Shown one piece after another: positions 36,369 through 45,747 of a DNA stretch of 64,000 bases; within the stretch, counting starts at the first letter, position 1, and each line of letters starts with the position of its first letter. Under the pieces are notes generated by a model that ran no database searches, had not been told where the DNA came from, and worked only from the letters and a program-made list of their open reading frames with translations. The DNA comes from Bordetella parapertussis (GTDB lineage: Bacteria; Pseudomonadota; Gammaproteobacteria; Burkholderiales; Burkholderiaceae_B), in NCBI GenBank assembly GCA_945895265.1, contig CAMDEF010000005.1:62001-126000 (forward strand), given 5' to 3'. Made by a program: the position numbers and the translations under genes.

Positions 36369-37718
36369 ATGACCCACATCACTCAAACTATCGATCAGCT
36401 CAACGCTCGCCTCGCACGTGGTGAAACGACCCGCGAAGCCCTTGTCTCGCAGGCCTTAGAAAATGCGACCAAGACGTCGGCTAACAGTGTCTTCACGTTG
36501 CTGTATCCAGAGGCTGCTCTTGCGGTCGCGCGTCGGGCCGATGCGCTGCAAGCTGCGGGGCTTGAGCAACCGGCCTTGGCCGGCTTGCCTGTGTCGATCA
36601 AAGACCTCTATGGCGTAGGTGGCGAAACCACGATGTCAGGCTCAATCGTATGCAAGGGTGAGCCGGTGCAAACGCATGATGCTCCCGTCGTTGCGCGACT
36701 GCGTGCGGCTGGCTCGGCTATTATTGGCAAAACGAATATGACCGAATTCGCTTTTTCAGGGATTGGCATCAACCCCCATTACGGTACCCCGGTCAATCCG
36801 ACAGATGCTAAGGTTGCGCGCGTGCCAGGTGGCTCGTCATCGGGGGCGGCCGTTTCGGTGGCGTTAGGGTTGGCGGTGGCAGGTTTGGGTTCGGATACTG
36901 GCGGTTCGATTCGTGTGCCAGCCGCGCTGTGTGGAATCGTCGGTTTTAAAAGCTCTCAATTTCGTGTGCCTCTCACTGGGGCGATGGAGCTTGCCCGTTC
37001 GCTCGACACCGCCTGTGCGATGACGCGCAGCGTCCAAGATTGTTTGACTGTTGACGGTGTGTTGTCAGGCGCAATGCTGAAAGTCAAGCGCCGTCCCTTG
37101 TCTGGTATGCGCTTTGCCTTGCCCCAAACGACTCTTTTAGAGGGGTTAGATCCGACGGTGTCTAAGGCCTTTGCGCGCAGTGTGTCGATGTTGGCGGCCG
37201 CGGGGGCCCAGATTGTTGACATCCCGTTAGCTGAGTTATCCGAGATCCCTAAGCTCAATGCGCCTGGTGGCCTATCGCCGATCGAGGCCTATGCCGTGCA
37301 TCATGCGCGTTTGGCTAAATCCAAAGAGGGCTTTGATCACCGTGTCGCCGCACGTGTTGCGTTAGGGGCGCCGGTGACGGCACAGCAGTATCTTGCAATG
37401 CTCGACAACCGGTTAGATTGGATTGCCAGAGTTGAGCATGCGATCGAGGGGTTTGATGCGGTGCTTTGCCCGACCACGCCGATTATTGCGCCAGAGATTG
37501 CCAAGCTTGAGGCCTCTGATGAAGCATTTTTTAAGGCAAATGGCCAGATGTTGCGCAACACGTTTGCTTTTAACTTTTTGGACGGCTGCTCGTTTAGCTT
37601 GCCTTGTCACATTGCCGGCGAGCAGGCGGTGGGGTTGATGCTGTCGTCGGTGAGGGGCGACGATGCTGCCTTGGCGGCTGTCGCGCTTGCAGTCGAAGCT
37701 GCCTTGGCGTCGCGCTAG
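36369..37718 (+). CDS. Amidase, amidase-signature family
   Basis: 449-residue serine amidohydrolase with the Ser-cisSer-Lys triad: K78 in LPVSIKDLYGV, S156 in VPGGSSSGAAVSVALG, and S180 in SDTGGSIRVPAA. The length is normal for stand-alone amidases such as AtzF/GatA-like enzymes. It follows the DUF1445–TRAP–DUF2848 genes in the same direction after a 215-bp gap, so it may have its own promoter. Substrate unknown; an amide derived from glutamate-like or cyclic imide compounds would fit the neighbours (weak inference). Confidence 0.92.
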   Translation: MTHITQTIDQLNARLARGETTREALVSQALENATKTSANSVFTLLYPEAALAVARRADALQAAGLEQPALAGLPVSIKDLYGVGGETTMSGSIVCKGEPVQTHDAPVVARLRAAGSAIIGKTNMTEFAFSGIGINPHYGTPVNPTDAKVARVPGGSSSGAAVSVALGLAVAGLGSDTGGSIRVPAALCGIVGFKSSQFRVPLTGAMELARSLDTACAMTRSVQDCLTVDGVLSGAMLKVKRRPLSGMRFALPQTTLLEGLDPTVSKAFARSVSMLAAAGAQIVDIPLAELSEIPKLNAPGGLSPIEAYAVHHARLAKSKEGFDHRVAARVALGAPVTAQQYLAMLDNRLDWIARVEHAIEGFDAVLCPTTPIIAPEIAKLEASDEAFFKANGQMLRNTFAFNFLDGCSFSLPCHIAGEQAVGLMLSSVRGDDAALAAVALAVEAALASR

Positions 37719-37929
37719 GTCTGCATCTAGATGGCATGCGGTAAGGCAACCGTTCTAAAAATGGTAATCGGGTGAACTGGATGAGTGATCGTAGGTGTAA
37801 GACGGCCCGGGCAACGCGTTGAAAGCTCCTGAAATCGATCGAAACACCTGACCTTTCCCTCGCCCCTTACATCAAGCATCTAACGACTCTAAGCTACTCC
37901 TCAGTGTCACTCAACAGAGGAGTCGGTCA

Positions 37930-38160
37930 ATGAGAGCCTTGCGTGGTATGGTGGTTGGGGTGTTGTTGTCGCTAACGGGTTGTGTGGCCTATGGCCCTGA
38001 GTCGGTGGCGCATGGTTACGGGTATGGTTCAGGGTATGCGTATAGACCTGCTCATCCTGTGTACGTTGGCCCCTACCCACCCATAGTTGTACCGGTCGTC
38101 AGATATCCGCGCTACCACCGTCACCACCGCTACCACGACCACCGCCGTTGGCGCCGTTAG
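37930..38160 (+). CDS. Small Gly/Tyr/His-rich lipoprotein
   Basis: A 76-residue predicted lipoprotein. Lipobox LTGC is near residue 18, followed by a glycine-tyrosine stretch (HGYGYGSGYAYRPAH), a proline-rich part (YPPIVVPVVRYP) and a His/Arg-rich tail (HRHHRYHDHRRWRR) that could bind metal or polyanions. The ATG has a GAGG site at 37917. Not recognised as a named family; similar short repetitive lipoproteins are common in Burkholderiales. Confidence 0.75.
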   Translation: MRALRGMVVGVLLSLTGCVAYGPESVAHGYGYGSGYAYRPAHPVYVGPYPPIVVPVVRYPRYHRHHRYHDHRRWRR

Positions 38161-38283
38161 GTGCTGTGCCTGACAAAGGCGCACGCTTTGGCTCACAAAC
38201 CTGTAAAGTGTCGGCACTTGCCCAGTTTAGAGCTCACTTAACGAGCTCGGCCCACTGAGAGGCAAGCTTACACGGAGCAGCCA

Positions 38284-39132
38284 TTGAAAGTCCCGCAACG
38301 TCTCGCGCCGCTGATCGAAGAGGGCTTAGTCGACGAAGTGCTCAGTCAACTCATGAGCGGAAAAGAAGCCACGGTGTACGTGGTGCGTTGTGGCGACTCT
38401 GTGCGTTGTGCCAAGGTGTACAAAGACGCCAAACAACGCAGCTTCAAAAACGCGGTGTCCTACACCGAAGGGCGCAAAGTTAAAAATAGTCGTCAGGCGC
38501 GCGCCATGGAAAAAGGCACACGCTACGGCAGGCAAATGCAAGAAGAAGCTTGGCAAAATGCTGAGGTCGATGCGCTATTTCGTTTGGCAAACGCGGGGGT
38601 GCGGGTGCCCCAGCCCTACATTTGCACGGATGGTGTCTTGCTGATGGAGCTCGTCACAGATGCTGACGGTCAAGTGGCGCCTCGCCTCAATGATGTCGAG
38701 CTCACCCCAGAGTTGGCGCTTGAGCATCATGCGTATTTAATTAACCAGGTCGTCCGGATGCTTTGTGCGGGGGTGATCCATGGCGACCTGTCTGAATACA
38801 ATATTTTGATGGCGGCTAACGGGCCCGTGATTATTGATTTGCCGCAGGCAGTTGACGCTGCAGGTAATAACGAAGCTGCTGCGATGCTGTCGCGTGATGT
38901 ACAAAATCTGGCCGTTTATTTTGGTCAGTTTGCGCCTCGGTTGCTGACAACGACCTATGCCAAAGAGATTTGGCAACACTATGTTGCTGGCACCTTAACG
39001 CCTGAAACCCCCTTGACGGGCTTTGTGGCGGCCGACACCACACCCGTTGATATGGCTGGCTTGCTGCAAGAAATCGAAGATACCCGTCGCGAAGAGCAAG
39101 AGCGTAGGTTGCGCCTGCAAGAGCGCGATTAA
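38284..39132 (+). CDS. RIO1-family atypical serine kinase
   Basis: 282-residue bacterial RIO kinase. The ATP loop is SGKEATVYVV, the nucleotide Lys lies in VRCAKVYKD, the catalytic loop is VIHGDLSEYNIL and the metal-binding motif IIDLPQAVD replaces DFG, as in RIO1. The only plausible start is TTG 38284, preceded by an ACGGAG site. A charged coiled tail (EEIEDTRREEQERRLRLQERD) ends the protein. In archaea and eukaryotes RIO1 acts in small-subunit maturation; the bacterial role is not established. Confidence 0.92.
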   Translation: MKVPQRLAPLIEEGLVDEVLSQLMSGKEATVYVVRCGDSVRCAKVYKDAKQRSFKNAVSYTEGRKVKNSRQARAMEKGTRYGRQMQEEAWQNAEVDALFRLANAGVRVPQPYICTDGVLLMELVTDADGQVAPRLNDVELTPELALEHHAYLINQVVRMLCAGVIHGDLSEYNILMAANGPVIIDLPQAVDAAGNNEAAAMLSRDVQNLAVYFGQFAPRLLTTTYAKEIWQHYVAGTLTPETPLTGFVAADTTPVDMAGLLQEIEDTRREEQERRLRLQERD

Positions 39133-39153
39133 GTCAATCGTCAGTCACATGGC

Positions 39154-39159
39154 TATAAT
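39154..39159 (+). promoter_or_regulatory. Candidate -10 element of ilvE
   Basis: A consensus TATAAT lies 36 bp before the ilvE ATG. The -35 region at 17-18 bp spacing (around AAGTCA) is weak, so the promoter call is tentative. Confidence 0.42.
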
Positions 39160-39194
39160 CAAGTGAACCTATATCTAATCATTTGAACCTTGCC

Positions 39195-40292
39195 ATGACT
39201 GCACAACCTAATCTCGCTTTTCGCTCGCTCAAGTCTTCTGATCTTATGCCTCAGGCCGAACGCGAAGCGATCGTCGCAAACCCCGGTTTTGGTAAGTACT
39301 TTACCGATCACATGGTGTCGATTGACTGGACGCTCGAGCAAGGTTGGCACGACGCCGTGCTTAAGCCTTACGGCCCCTTGATGCTTGATCCGGCTTCGTC
39401 GGTTTTGCACTATGCCCAAGAAATATTTGAAGGCCTGAAAGCCTACCGTCACCCCGATGGTTCAATCTGGACGTTTCGTCCTGAACAAAACGCTGCGCGG
39501 ATGCAACGCTCGGCAACGCGGCTCGCCTTGCCACCGTTACCAACAGATTTGTTTCTTGAGTCGATTAAGCAACTTGTTGCCGCCGATGCAGCCTGGGTAC
39601 CAGGTTCAGGCGAGATGAGTTTGTATATTCGTCCTTTCATGATCGCCAACGAAAGCTTTTTGGGTGTGCGCTCGGCGCACCGTGCGGCCTACTATGTCAT
39701 CGCAAGTCCAGCGGGCCCTTACTTTGCCAAGGGTGTCGCGCCTGTGATGATCTGGCTGGCCGAAGATCATGCTCGTGCGGCCTATGGTGGCACAGGTGCT
39801 GCCAAGTGTGGTGGTAACTATGCGGCTTCTCTGTTGCCGCAGCAAGAGGCCTACGAAAACGGTTGCCCACAAGTGTTATTTTTAGATTCGCAAGAAGGTA
39901 AGTACGTTGAAGAGCTCGGTGGAATGAACGTCTTTTTGGTGCTTAAGGATGGCACGCTCGTCACGCCAGAGTTAACGGGTAGCATTCTTGAAGGCGTCAC
40001 GCGCATGAGCATTATCCAACTTGCACGCGATCGTGGTCACCAAGTGCAAGAGCGCAAAATTACCATTGACGAGTGGCGTGATGGTATCGCTTCAGGTGAA
40101 GTCGTTGAAGCGTTTGCCTGTGGTACGGCAGCCGTGGTGACGCCGATTGCGGCACTCAAAGGGCGTGGCTTTATTGCGGGTGACGAACATGCATCTGCCG
40201 GCAAACTTACCATGTCACTACGACAAGAGCTCACCGATATTCAATCAGGGCGCTTACCCGATCGTCACGGTTGGCTGCAGCGTTTGGTGTAA
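39195..40292 (+). CDS. ilvE: Branched-chain amino acid aminotransferase
   Basis: PLP enzyme for the last step of Leu, Ile and Val synthesis and the first of their breakdown. It is the longer class of BCAT (365 residues). The PLP lysine is K204 in GGTGAAKCGGNYAAS, and the flanking LHYAQEIFEGLKAYR and FLDSQEGKYVEELGGMN are diagnostic. The ATG at 39195 was preferred over the TTG at 39183. It stands alone. Confidence 0.96.
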   Translation: MTAQPNLAFRSLKSSDLMPQAEREAIVANPGFGKYFTDHMVSIDWTLEQGWHDAVLKPYGPLMLDPASSVLHYAQEIFEGLKAYRHPDGSIWTFRPEQNAARMQRSATRLALPPLPTDLFLESIKQLVAADAAWVPGSGEMSLYIRPFMIANESFLGVRSAHRAAYYVIASPAGPYFAKGVAPVMIWLAEDHARAAYGGTGAAKCGGNYAASLLPQQEAYENGCPQVLFLDSQEGKYVEELGGMNVFLVLKDGTLVTPELTGSILEGVTRMSIIQLARDRGHQVQERKITIDEWRDGIASGEVVEAFACGTAAVVTPIAALKGRGFIAGDEHASAGKLTMSLRQELTDIQSGRLPDRHGWLQRLV

Positions 40293-40319
40293 CGGCTTCG
40301 CTTCAGGGCTTGCAGCAAC

Positions 40320-40844
40320 TCAGCTTGACTTGAGTGCCAGCGAAAGCATTAGTTGATATTGTGCGGCCTCAAGGTAGGGTTGCTTGTTCATTAAATCCAT
40401 TAACAGTTGATCGGCCAAGATAACTTGATCAGCAGGTAACTCTTTCATGACGGCTGAATACACCGCAAAGCGACCACCGTTTGCCCAGGCTTGAATCGCC
40501 TGTTCGTGTACCTGTGTATGTTGGAGTTTTTGTTGAGTGCGTTTCAGGCGTTGTCGGTCGGCTTCGACCGTGCCGTAGGAGGTTCGTGTCTCGGTTTGCC
40601 CCGAGCCCCGCAGAACCCTGAGTCGCGCCGCAGTGCGGATCGTGAGGTAATCAGCTTGGGTGGTGAGCTTTGCGCGTTCAAGCTGTTGGATTTGCTCGAG
40701 CAGTAATTCAGGCTGAGCATCAACCTGAGTCGTGAGTTTTTTTAAACTGGCGGGCACGCGGTGCCCGCGTTGCTCAAGCAAGGTTCTATAGCGTTGCGCA
40801 GTGAACTGCGTTTGGCTTGAAGGGATTGAACGTGGGAGTGGCAT
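40320..40844 (-). CDS. Hypothetical protein, helical, 174 aa
   Basis: Not recognised. The protein is hydrophilic with no signal peptide or membrane segment. It is rich in Gln, Leu and Lys/Arg, with probable coiled-coil stretches (ELLLEQIQQLERAKLTTQ and ADRQRLKRTQQKLQHTQ). The N-terminal part QRYRTLLEQRGHRVPASLKKL could be a short helical repeat. It starts in an AT-rich divergent region shared with the membrane protein gene at 40961. Confidence 0.65.
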   Translation of the reverse strand: MPLPRSIPSSQTQFTAQRYRTLLEQRGHRVPASLKKLTTQVDAQPELLLEQIQQLERAKLTTQADYLTIRTAARLRVLRGSGQTETRTSYGTVEADRQRLKRTQQKLQHTQVHEQAIQAWANGGRFAVYSAVMKELPADQVILADQLLMDLMNKQPYLEAAQYQLMLSLALKSS

Positions 40845-40960
40845 CGGCAGGTCACCTTAATGTAGCATAGTATATCTTAGCAAAATAAATTAGTACATTT
40901 TTATTGATTTATACAGTACATCTTGACCGAATAGTGCTATTCAAAGTATTGAAAATATTG

Positions 40961-42385
40961 ATGAATTCAAAAATTATCCAGCTTAGTTGTATCGTGATCG
41001 GCGGTTTGTCGTTGCTCTGGCCTGCAATCTATAACGGCTATCCATTGCTCTACAGCGACTCGCATGTCTTTATCTCGCAGCCTGTGCCCGGCTTTATGAA
41101 TTGGGATAAGCCTTACATCTATGGGCCTTTGATACTTTTATTTCACGCGTGGCAAACGCTTTGGTTAGTGGTAATTGCACAGGCGTTGCTAGTGTCGCAT
41201 TTGCTCTGGTTGGTGATTGTGACCTTGACGCCTGAGTCAAAGGCCGTTCATGCGGCGTCACCCCGCCAACGTCTAGTTTCGGCAACCTGGCCTGTCGCCA
41301 AGCGTCATCTGCTTGTCTGTGGGGTGCTTGCATTAGCGAGTACAGCCCCCTGGTTCGTTAGTTTTCTAATGCCTGATATTTTTGCGGCAATAGCGGTGTT
41401 GTGTATTTTTTTGTTAGGTTTTTCGACGCGTTTGAGTCGTGTTGAGGTGGTGTGGTTGGTCGTGCTTGGTGCTTTGGCGATCTCGGTTCACCTTTCGCAT
41501 CTTGTGATTGCTGCGGCCTGTTTGTTTGGCGTGCTCTGTCTTGGTTTGCGACGCCTCGCGCTCGCGGTATTGCCCTTGGGTTGCGCCATCGCACTGTTGC
41601 TTGGCACTAATTTGTATGCGTTTCAAAAGGCTACGATCTCACCACATGGTTCAGTCTTTATGCTTGCTCGTTTGTCGGGCGATGGCAACACCAAAGAGAT
41701 ACTAGAAAAACACTGTGCACAAAAAAACTGGTATCTCTGCGCCTGGGTCGACCGTTTACCTACCGACAGCGATGAGTTTTTATGGGATGAAAAGGGTCCT
41801 GTCTGGAGCCATCCAGGTGGACCAATCGGCTTGTCACCAGAGGCCTCAGAGATTGTGTCCTACGTCGTACGGACAAGGCCTTGGCCTGTCTTGCTCTCTG
41901 GCCTAAACAATATGGCCCGGCAGTTGTGGATGATTCAATTGGGCGACACCTTGCATTCTGATCATCTGGACGTGACGGTGGCTAAAAGCGTGCGCGAGCA
42001 TTTTGCAGCGGCAGAGCTAGAGAGCATGAACGGTTCTCGGCAAATGAACAACACGCTGGTCGCAGATGCTGTCTGGTTCAGTCGTCTGAATGTCGGGGTG
42101 TTTTATTGTGCGGCAGTATTTGGCCTGTATGTGCTATTCGTTGCGTGGCGTAAGCGCAGCGCGCGGCTCACACAAACTCTTACCGCTCTTGAGCGCGAAC
42201 ACACTAAGTTAGTTGTGAGTTTTATTTTGATGCTTTGGCTAGGTGTTGTGGCCAATGCCTTCGCAACCGGGGCGCTCTCTAAACCACACCATCGGTATCA
42301 AGCCCGTATCGCTTGGTTGCTGGTGTTGCCCCCGCTGCTGTTATGGCGCAATGCAGTGCCGAGCACTGCCTCGAAGCCGATATAG
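40961..42385 (+). CDS. Multi-pass membrane protein of unknown function
   Basis: About 474 residues with roughly ten hydrophobic segments. The N-terminal loop GYPLLYSDSHVFISQPVPG after the first helix has a conserved-looking SDS(H) acid motif, like the first periplasmic loop of GT-C fold glycosyltransferases or polyprenyl-sugar-using enzymes; this comparison is only suggestive. A large loop (residues about 230-360) follows with two Cys (HCAQKNWYLC). The ATG at 40961 was chosen; the upstream extension is AT-rich and non-family. A dyad GAATAG-TG-CTATTC is at 40929. Confidence 0.7.
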   Translation: MNSKIIQLSCIVIGGLSLLWPAIYNGYPLLYSDSHVFISQPVPGFMNWDKPYIYGPLILLFHAWQTLWLVVIAQALLVSHLLWLVIVTLTPESKAVHAASPRQRLVSATWPVAKRHLLVCGVLALASTAPWFVSFLMPDIFAAIAVLCIFLLGFSTRLSRVEVVWLVVLGALAISVHLSHLVIAAACLFGVLCLGLRRLALAVLPLGCAIALLLGTNLYAFQKATISPHGSVFMLARLSGDGNTKEILEKHCAQKNWYLCAWVDRLPTDSDEFLWDEKGPVWSHPGGPIGLSPEASEIVSYVVRTRPWPVLLSGLNNMARQLWMIQLGDTLHSDHLDVTVAKSVREHFAAAELESMNGSRQMNNTLVADAVWFSRLNVGVFYCAAVFGLYVLFVAWRKRSARLTQTLTALEREHTKLVVSFILMLWLGVVANAFATGALSKPHHRYQARIAWLLVLPPLLLWRNAVPSTASKPI

Positions 42386-42413
42386 CTTCGGGGCTGCGCT
42401 CGGGTTGGTTCAA

Positions 42414-43397
42414 TCATTCGCGTTGAATGTTGCTGACCTTGATGACGGTCGCCCATTTAGCGATTTCACCATCCACAAAGGCAGCCAGCGCTTGGGGTGT
42501 ACTACCCTCAAGCTCAATTGCCTGCTGCACCAACTTTGCCTTGAGTTCAGGGTCAATCAGTACCGCATTGATATCGCGATTTAAGCGCTCGATGATTGCA
42601 GGCGATGTGCCAGTCGGCGCAAAAAAGCCGTAACTTGCAATCGATTCAAACCCTGGATAGCCCGACTCGGCAACCGTAGGTAAGTCAGGCCTGAGGGCCG
42701 AGCGCTTGGCAGTGGTGATTGCCAGCGCGCGCACTTTGCCGTCTTTGAGCATTGGCAAATAGGGTGGCAAGGTATCAAGTGCCATCGTGACTCGCCCAGA
42801 AATGAGATCAGGCATTAAAAGCGAAGTGCCCTTATAGGGGATATGCAAGACGTCAATGCCTGCAGCAACTTTGAACATCTCACAGGTTAAGTGAATCAAG
42901 CCCCCGGTACCTGACGAACCACAGGTGAGTTTGCCTGGCTCTTTTTTGGCTAAAGCAACAAGTTCGGCCAAATTTTTGACTGGCAACTCGTTACTGATGA
43001 CCACGATATTACTCAGGGTGCCCGCCATCGAAATCGCAGTGAGATCCCTCTTGAAGTTGTAACCTGGGTCTTTGTAATAACTGACCGCGATCGAGTGCGA
43101 GCCAATCGAACCCATCAGGATGGTGTACCCGTCTGGCGCTGCCTTCGCAACGTAGGCTGCACCGATATTGGCACCTGCGCCTGGCCTGTTTTCGATCACC
43201 ACAGACTGCCCAAGTTTCACAGCCAGTTTTTCTGTGATCGCGCGAGTCAGGATATCAGTCGCGCCACCGGCCGGAAACGGCACAACAACTTTAAGAGGTT
43301 TGGATGGATACGAGTCTTGTGCCAGCGTGGGGGCAGACATACCCGCGCCAAGAGCCAAGATCGCCAACATTGATTTTAAGTAACGATTCAAACGCAT
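42414..43397 (-). CDS. Tripartite tricarboxylate transporter binding protein (Bug/TctC), orphan
   Basis: 327-residue periplasmic binding protein with a Sec signal ending near TLAQD. Bug-family marks are YPSKPLKVVVPFPAGGATDILTR, VVIENRPGAGANIGAAYVAKAAPDGYT, CGSSGTGGLIHL and IPYKGTS. No TctA/TctB membrane partners are nearby, as is usual for this expanded family in Alcaligenaceae. Ligand unknown, normally a carboxylate or amide. Confidence 0.94.
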   Translation of the reverse strand: MRLNRYLKSMLAILALGAGMSAPTLAQDSYPSKPLKVVVPFPAGGATDILTRAITEKLAVKLGQSVVIENRPGAGANIGAAYVAKAAPDGYTILMGSIGSHSIAVSYYKDPGYNFKRDLTAISMAGTLSNIVVISNELPVKNLAELVALAKKEPGKLTCGSSGTGGLIHLTCEMFKVAAGIDVLHIPYKGTSLLMPDLISGRVTMALDTLPPYLPMLKDGKVRALAITTAKRSALRPDLPTVAESGYPGFESIASYGFFAPTGTSPAIIERLNRDINAVLIDPELKAKLVQQAIELEGSTPQALAAFVDGEIAKWATVIKVSNIQRE

Positions 43398-43532
43398 GAG
43401 GTTTTATCCCAAAAAGTGAAAGTACATCATAAACCTCAAGCAAGAAGTGTGCCGACACTCTGGTCTAAAGAGGACATTTCGCCGCCACAAACTTAGCATT
43501 TGTGCACCTCGGTTGCTGCCATAGTTCCTGGG

Positions 43533-44669
43533 TTAGTGCGCAGAAAGCCGGCGCCCCAACCTGATCATGGGCTTTTCAACTGCGTAATAAATGAGGGCCG
43601 AGAGGGCGATCGAGCCGAGTACAGACAACAGCAAATACACCCCGAGGTGGGCGTTGGCGAGCCCGGGCAAACGATTGTCACGTAGCAGCACAAAGAGCGT
43701 GTAAAACACAATTGGATGAAACAGGTACATTGAATAACTGATGTCGCCTAACCAAGTGGTGAAACGACTGTTGATCTGTAGTTTGGTCGACAATAAGATG
43801 AACAAGCCAAGCCCGACAGACACCGGTGGCATAAATACCGATAATTTTGATGTAAGGGCGCTCGGCAAGTACGCGTAAAAGATCCAGTTGAGTACGGGCA
43901 GGGTGCATACAGCTAGCGGAAACAAAATCAAGACAGCTAGAATCGCTCGAGAAAAGGGTGGGGTGCCTTCAGCTTGATCGCGATCATGCCAGCAGCGAAA
44001 AAGAGCGCCCCAAAACATCACCGAAACAAACAGCGCGTATTCAGTGAGGTAGTTCAGAAATGGGCCCGCGCTAGTCGGATCAAGCCAAGTGGGGTTCAAC
44101 AAGTGCACGCATCGCGGAAGCACAATAAAAATGATTGGGCCTGCAAACATGCTCACCACTAACCCACGCGGTTGCTGCAGTGCTCCTAGTGTAAATAGAC
44201 ACGCGCAGGCAATATAAAAAATCAACTCAAGGCGTAAGGTCCAGTAAAGTCCTAACACGTCTGGTGCGCCCAAGACGCTCTGAATCATTGTTAGATTTAA
44301 CAATACCGTCTGGAGTGAGAAGGGCGTCATGAATAAGAGCCCAAGAAGGGCTGCGCCCACGACCGACAGCCAATAGGCCGGATACAGCCTGAAAACTCTG
44401 CGAATCAAAAAGACTCGTAGCGCGTCTGCTTTGGTTTGATTGCCAATAGCGCGCAAACTCGAGGGAATCACAAAGCCACTGATGGCAAAAAATAGTATGA
44501 CTCCAACGCGTCCGGTATCGAGCGCCGCTGAAAACGCATAGAGTAGGTCACCCACTGGTGGAGTAGGCAATTGCTTAAACGCGTCGGTGGCGTGCAGCCA
44601 GATCACTAAGATGGCTGCAAGCCCGCGTTGTGCATCGATATAGCCAAAGCGTTTAGGCAGTGCTGTCAC
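43533..44669 (-). CDS. Acyltransferase-3 family membrane protein (OafA-like)
   Basis: 378-residue integral membrane acyltransferase with about ten helices. The family N-terminus YIDAQRGLAAILVIWLHATDAF has R15 and H26 at the catalytic positions, and FFAISGFVIPSS follows. Members O-acetylate surface polysaccharides or other periplasmic acceptors. There is no C-terminal SGNH domain. It begins 5 bp after the stop of the Bug protein gene upstream, so it may be co-transcribed with ldh-type and Bug genes, though the functional link is unclear. Confidence 0.9.
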   Translation of the reverse strand: MTALPKRFGYIDAQRGLAAILVIWLHATDAFKQLPTPPVGDLLYAFSAALDTGRVGVILFFAISGFVIPSSLRAIGNQTKADALRVFLIRRVFRLYPAYWLSVVGAALLGLLFMTPFSLQTVLLNLTMIQSVLGAPDVLGLYWTLRLELIFYIACACLFTLGALQQPRGLVVSMFAGPIIFIVLPRCVHLLNPTWLDPTSAGPFLNYLTEYALFVSVMFWGALFRCWHDRDQAEGTPPFSRAILAVLILFPLAVCTLPVLNWIFYAYLPSALTSKLSVFMPPVSVGLGLFILLSTKLQINSRFTTWLGDISYSMYLFHPIVFYTLFVLLRDNRLPGLANAHLGVYLLLSVLGSIALSALIYYAVEKPMIRLGRRLSAH

Positions 44670-44674
44670 TACCT

Positions 44675-45631
44675 TTAATCCGCTTGAATCTTGTTATCTT
44701 TAATGAGCTTGCCATACAGGGCGTATTGTTTTTGTGTGGCTTGGGCAAACTCTGCAGCACTTGTGCCGCGTATGGTCACGCCTAAGCCCACCAGGCGCTC
44801 ACGTGTTTGCGGATCAGTCAGTGCCTTTTGCATTTCAGCGTTTAATTTCTCAATGATAGGTTTGGGAGTCGCAGCGGGGGCAATCATCGCAAACCACGAG
44901 TTAAAGAAAAAATCGCTGACACCGGCCTGCACAACGGTTGGCACCTCTGGATATTGTGCAAGGCGCTCGGGTGTCGAGACCGCTAGCAAGCGCAACTTAC
45001 CACCCTGAATCAGTGAGGTGACCGTACCTAGGCCTTGATAAGACACCTCAACTTGCCCTGCGGCGGCAGCAACGGCTGCGGGTGTGGCGCCCTTGTAAGG
45101 GACGTGCACTAGGTCGATACCCGTGCGTTGAGCAAAGAGCGCCATGGCAATGTGCTGTGGGCTGCCGCTGCCGCCTGAGCCATAGTTAATTTTGCCAGGG
45201 TTTGCCTTGGCCGCCGCAATAAAATCATTGAGAGTTTTATAAGGCGATTGGTCTGCCACCACGATGCCCCACTCAATCGTGGCGACCAGTGAAATCGGCT
45301 CAAAGTCTTTGAGCGCATTCCAGGGGATGTTCGAATAAATGTGTGGCAACATCGTCAAGATGCTGTCATTGACGCCACCGATTGTGTAGCCATCCGGCGC
45401 CGCTTTGGCGAGACGATCAGCCCCAATGAGCCCCGATGACCCAGTGATATTTTCAATTACGATGGGTTGCCCCATGTTCTGTGCCATCTTGGCGGTTAAC
45501 AGGCGCGCCGCACCATCCACAGCACTGCCAGCCGCTAGGGGCACAATCATGCGAATGGGTTTAGTGGGGTAGCTGTCTTGCGCTTGTGCTTGCGTGAGAC
45601 CAAACGATGCGAGCGTGAGCAGCGCCAGCAT
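44675..45631 (-). CDS. Bug/TctC-type binding protein with repeat-extended 5' end
   Basis: Periplasmic binding protein of the TTT family: SYPTKPIRMIVPLAAGSAVDGAARL, IVIENITGSSGLIGADRLAKAAPDGYT, YGSGGSGSPQHIAM and VPYKGATPAAV. The start was placed at ATG 45631, which has an AAAGG site, begins a normal signal peptide (MLALLTLASFGLTQAQAQ) and gives the usual length (318 aa). The frame stays open to an ATG at 45763, adding 44 residues encoded by four 30-bp repeats; that longer form would bury the signal peptide. Lies between ldh-type and acyltransferase genes. Confidence 0.88.
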   Translation of the reverse strand: MLALLTLASFGLTQAQAQDSYPTKPIRMIVPLAAGSAVDGAARLLTAKMAQNMGQPIVIENITGSSGLIGADRLAKAAPDGYTIGGVNDSILTMLPHIYSNIPWNALKDFEPISLVATIEWGIVVADQSPYKTLNDFIAAAKANPGKINYGSGGSGSPQHIAMALFAQRTGIDLVHVPYKGATPAAVAAAAGQVEVSYQGLGTVTSLIQGGKLRLLAVSTPERLAQYPEVPTVVQAGVSDFFFNSWFAMIAPAATPKPIIEKLNAEMQKALTDPQTRERLVGLGVTIRGTSAAEFAQATQKQYALYGKLIKDNKIQAD

Positions 45632-45747
45632 CAAGCCCTTTAACCAGTTTGCTGAGACGGCGTGGTCTTTGAAACGACTTTCTGAGAGCCGATGGCCTTT
45701 TAACCATTGTGCAGAGAAGCTTTCGACTTGTAACCAACTTGCTGAGG
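45628..45747 (-). repeat. Four degenerate 30-bp tandem repeats at a gene start
   Basis: Read on the minus strand, units begin CCTCAGCAAGTTGG, TCTCTGCACAATGG, TCTCAGAAAGTCGT and TCTCAGCAAACTGG at 45747, 45717, 45687 and 45657. Three of the four share GGTTA(A/C) and two have a purine-rich AAAGG after it. The last unit carries the ribosome site and ATG of the Bug gene. The period is ten codons, so the upstream frame stays open. Confidence 0.75.

Noticed and set aside
40923..40952. TTGACC...TATTGA promoter before the membrane protein gene
   Set aside because: The -10 would lie only eight bases before the chosen ATG, leaving no leader; not convincing.
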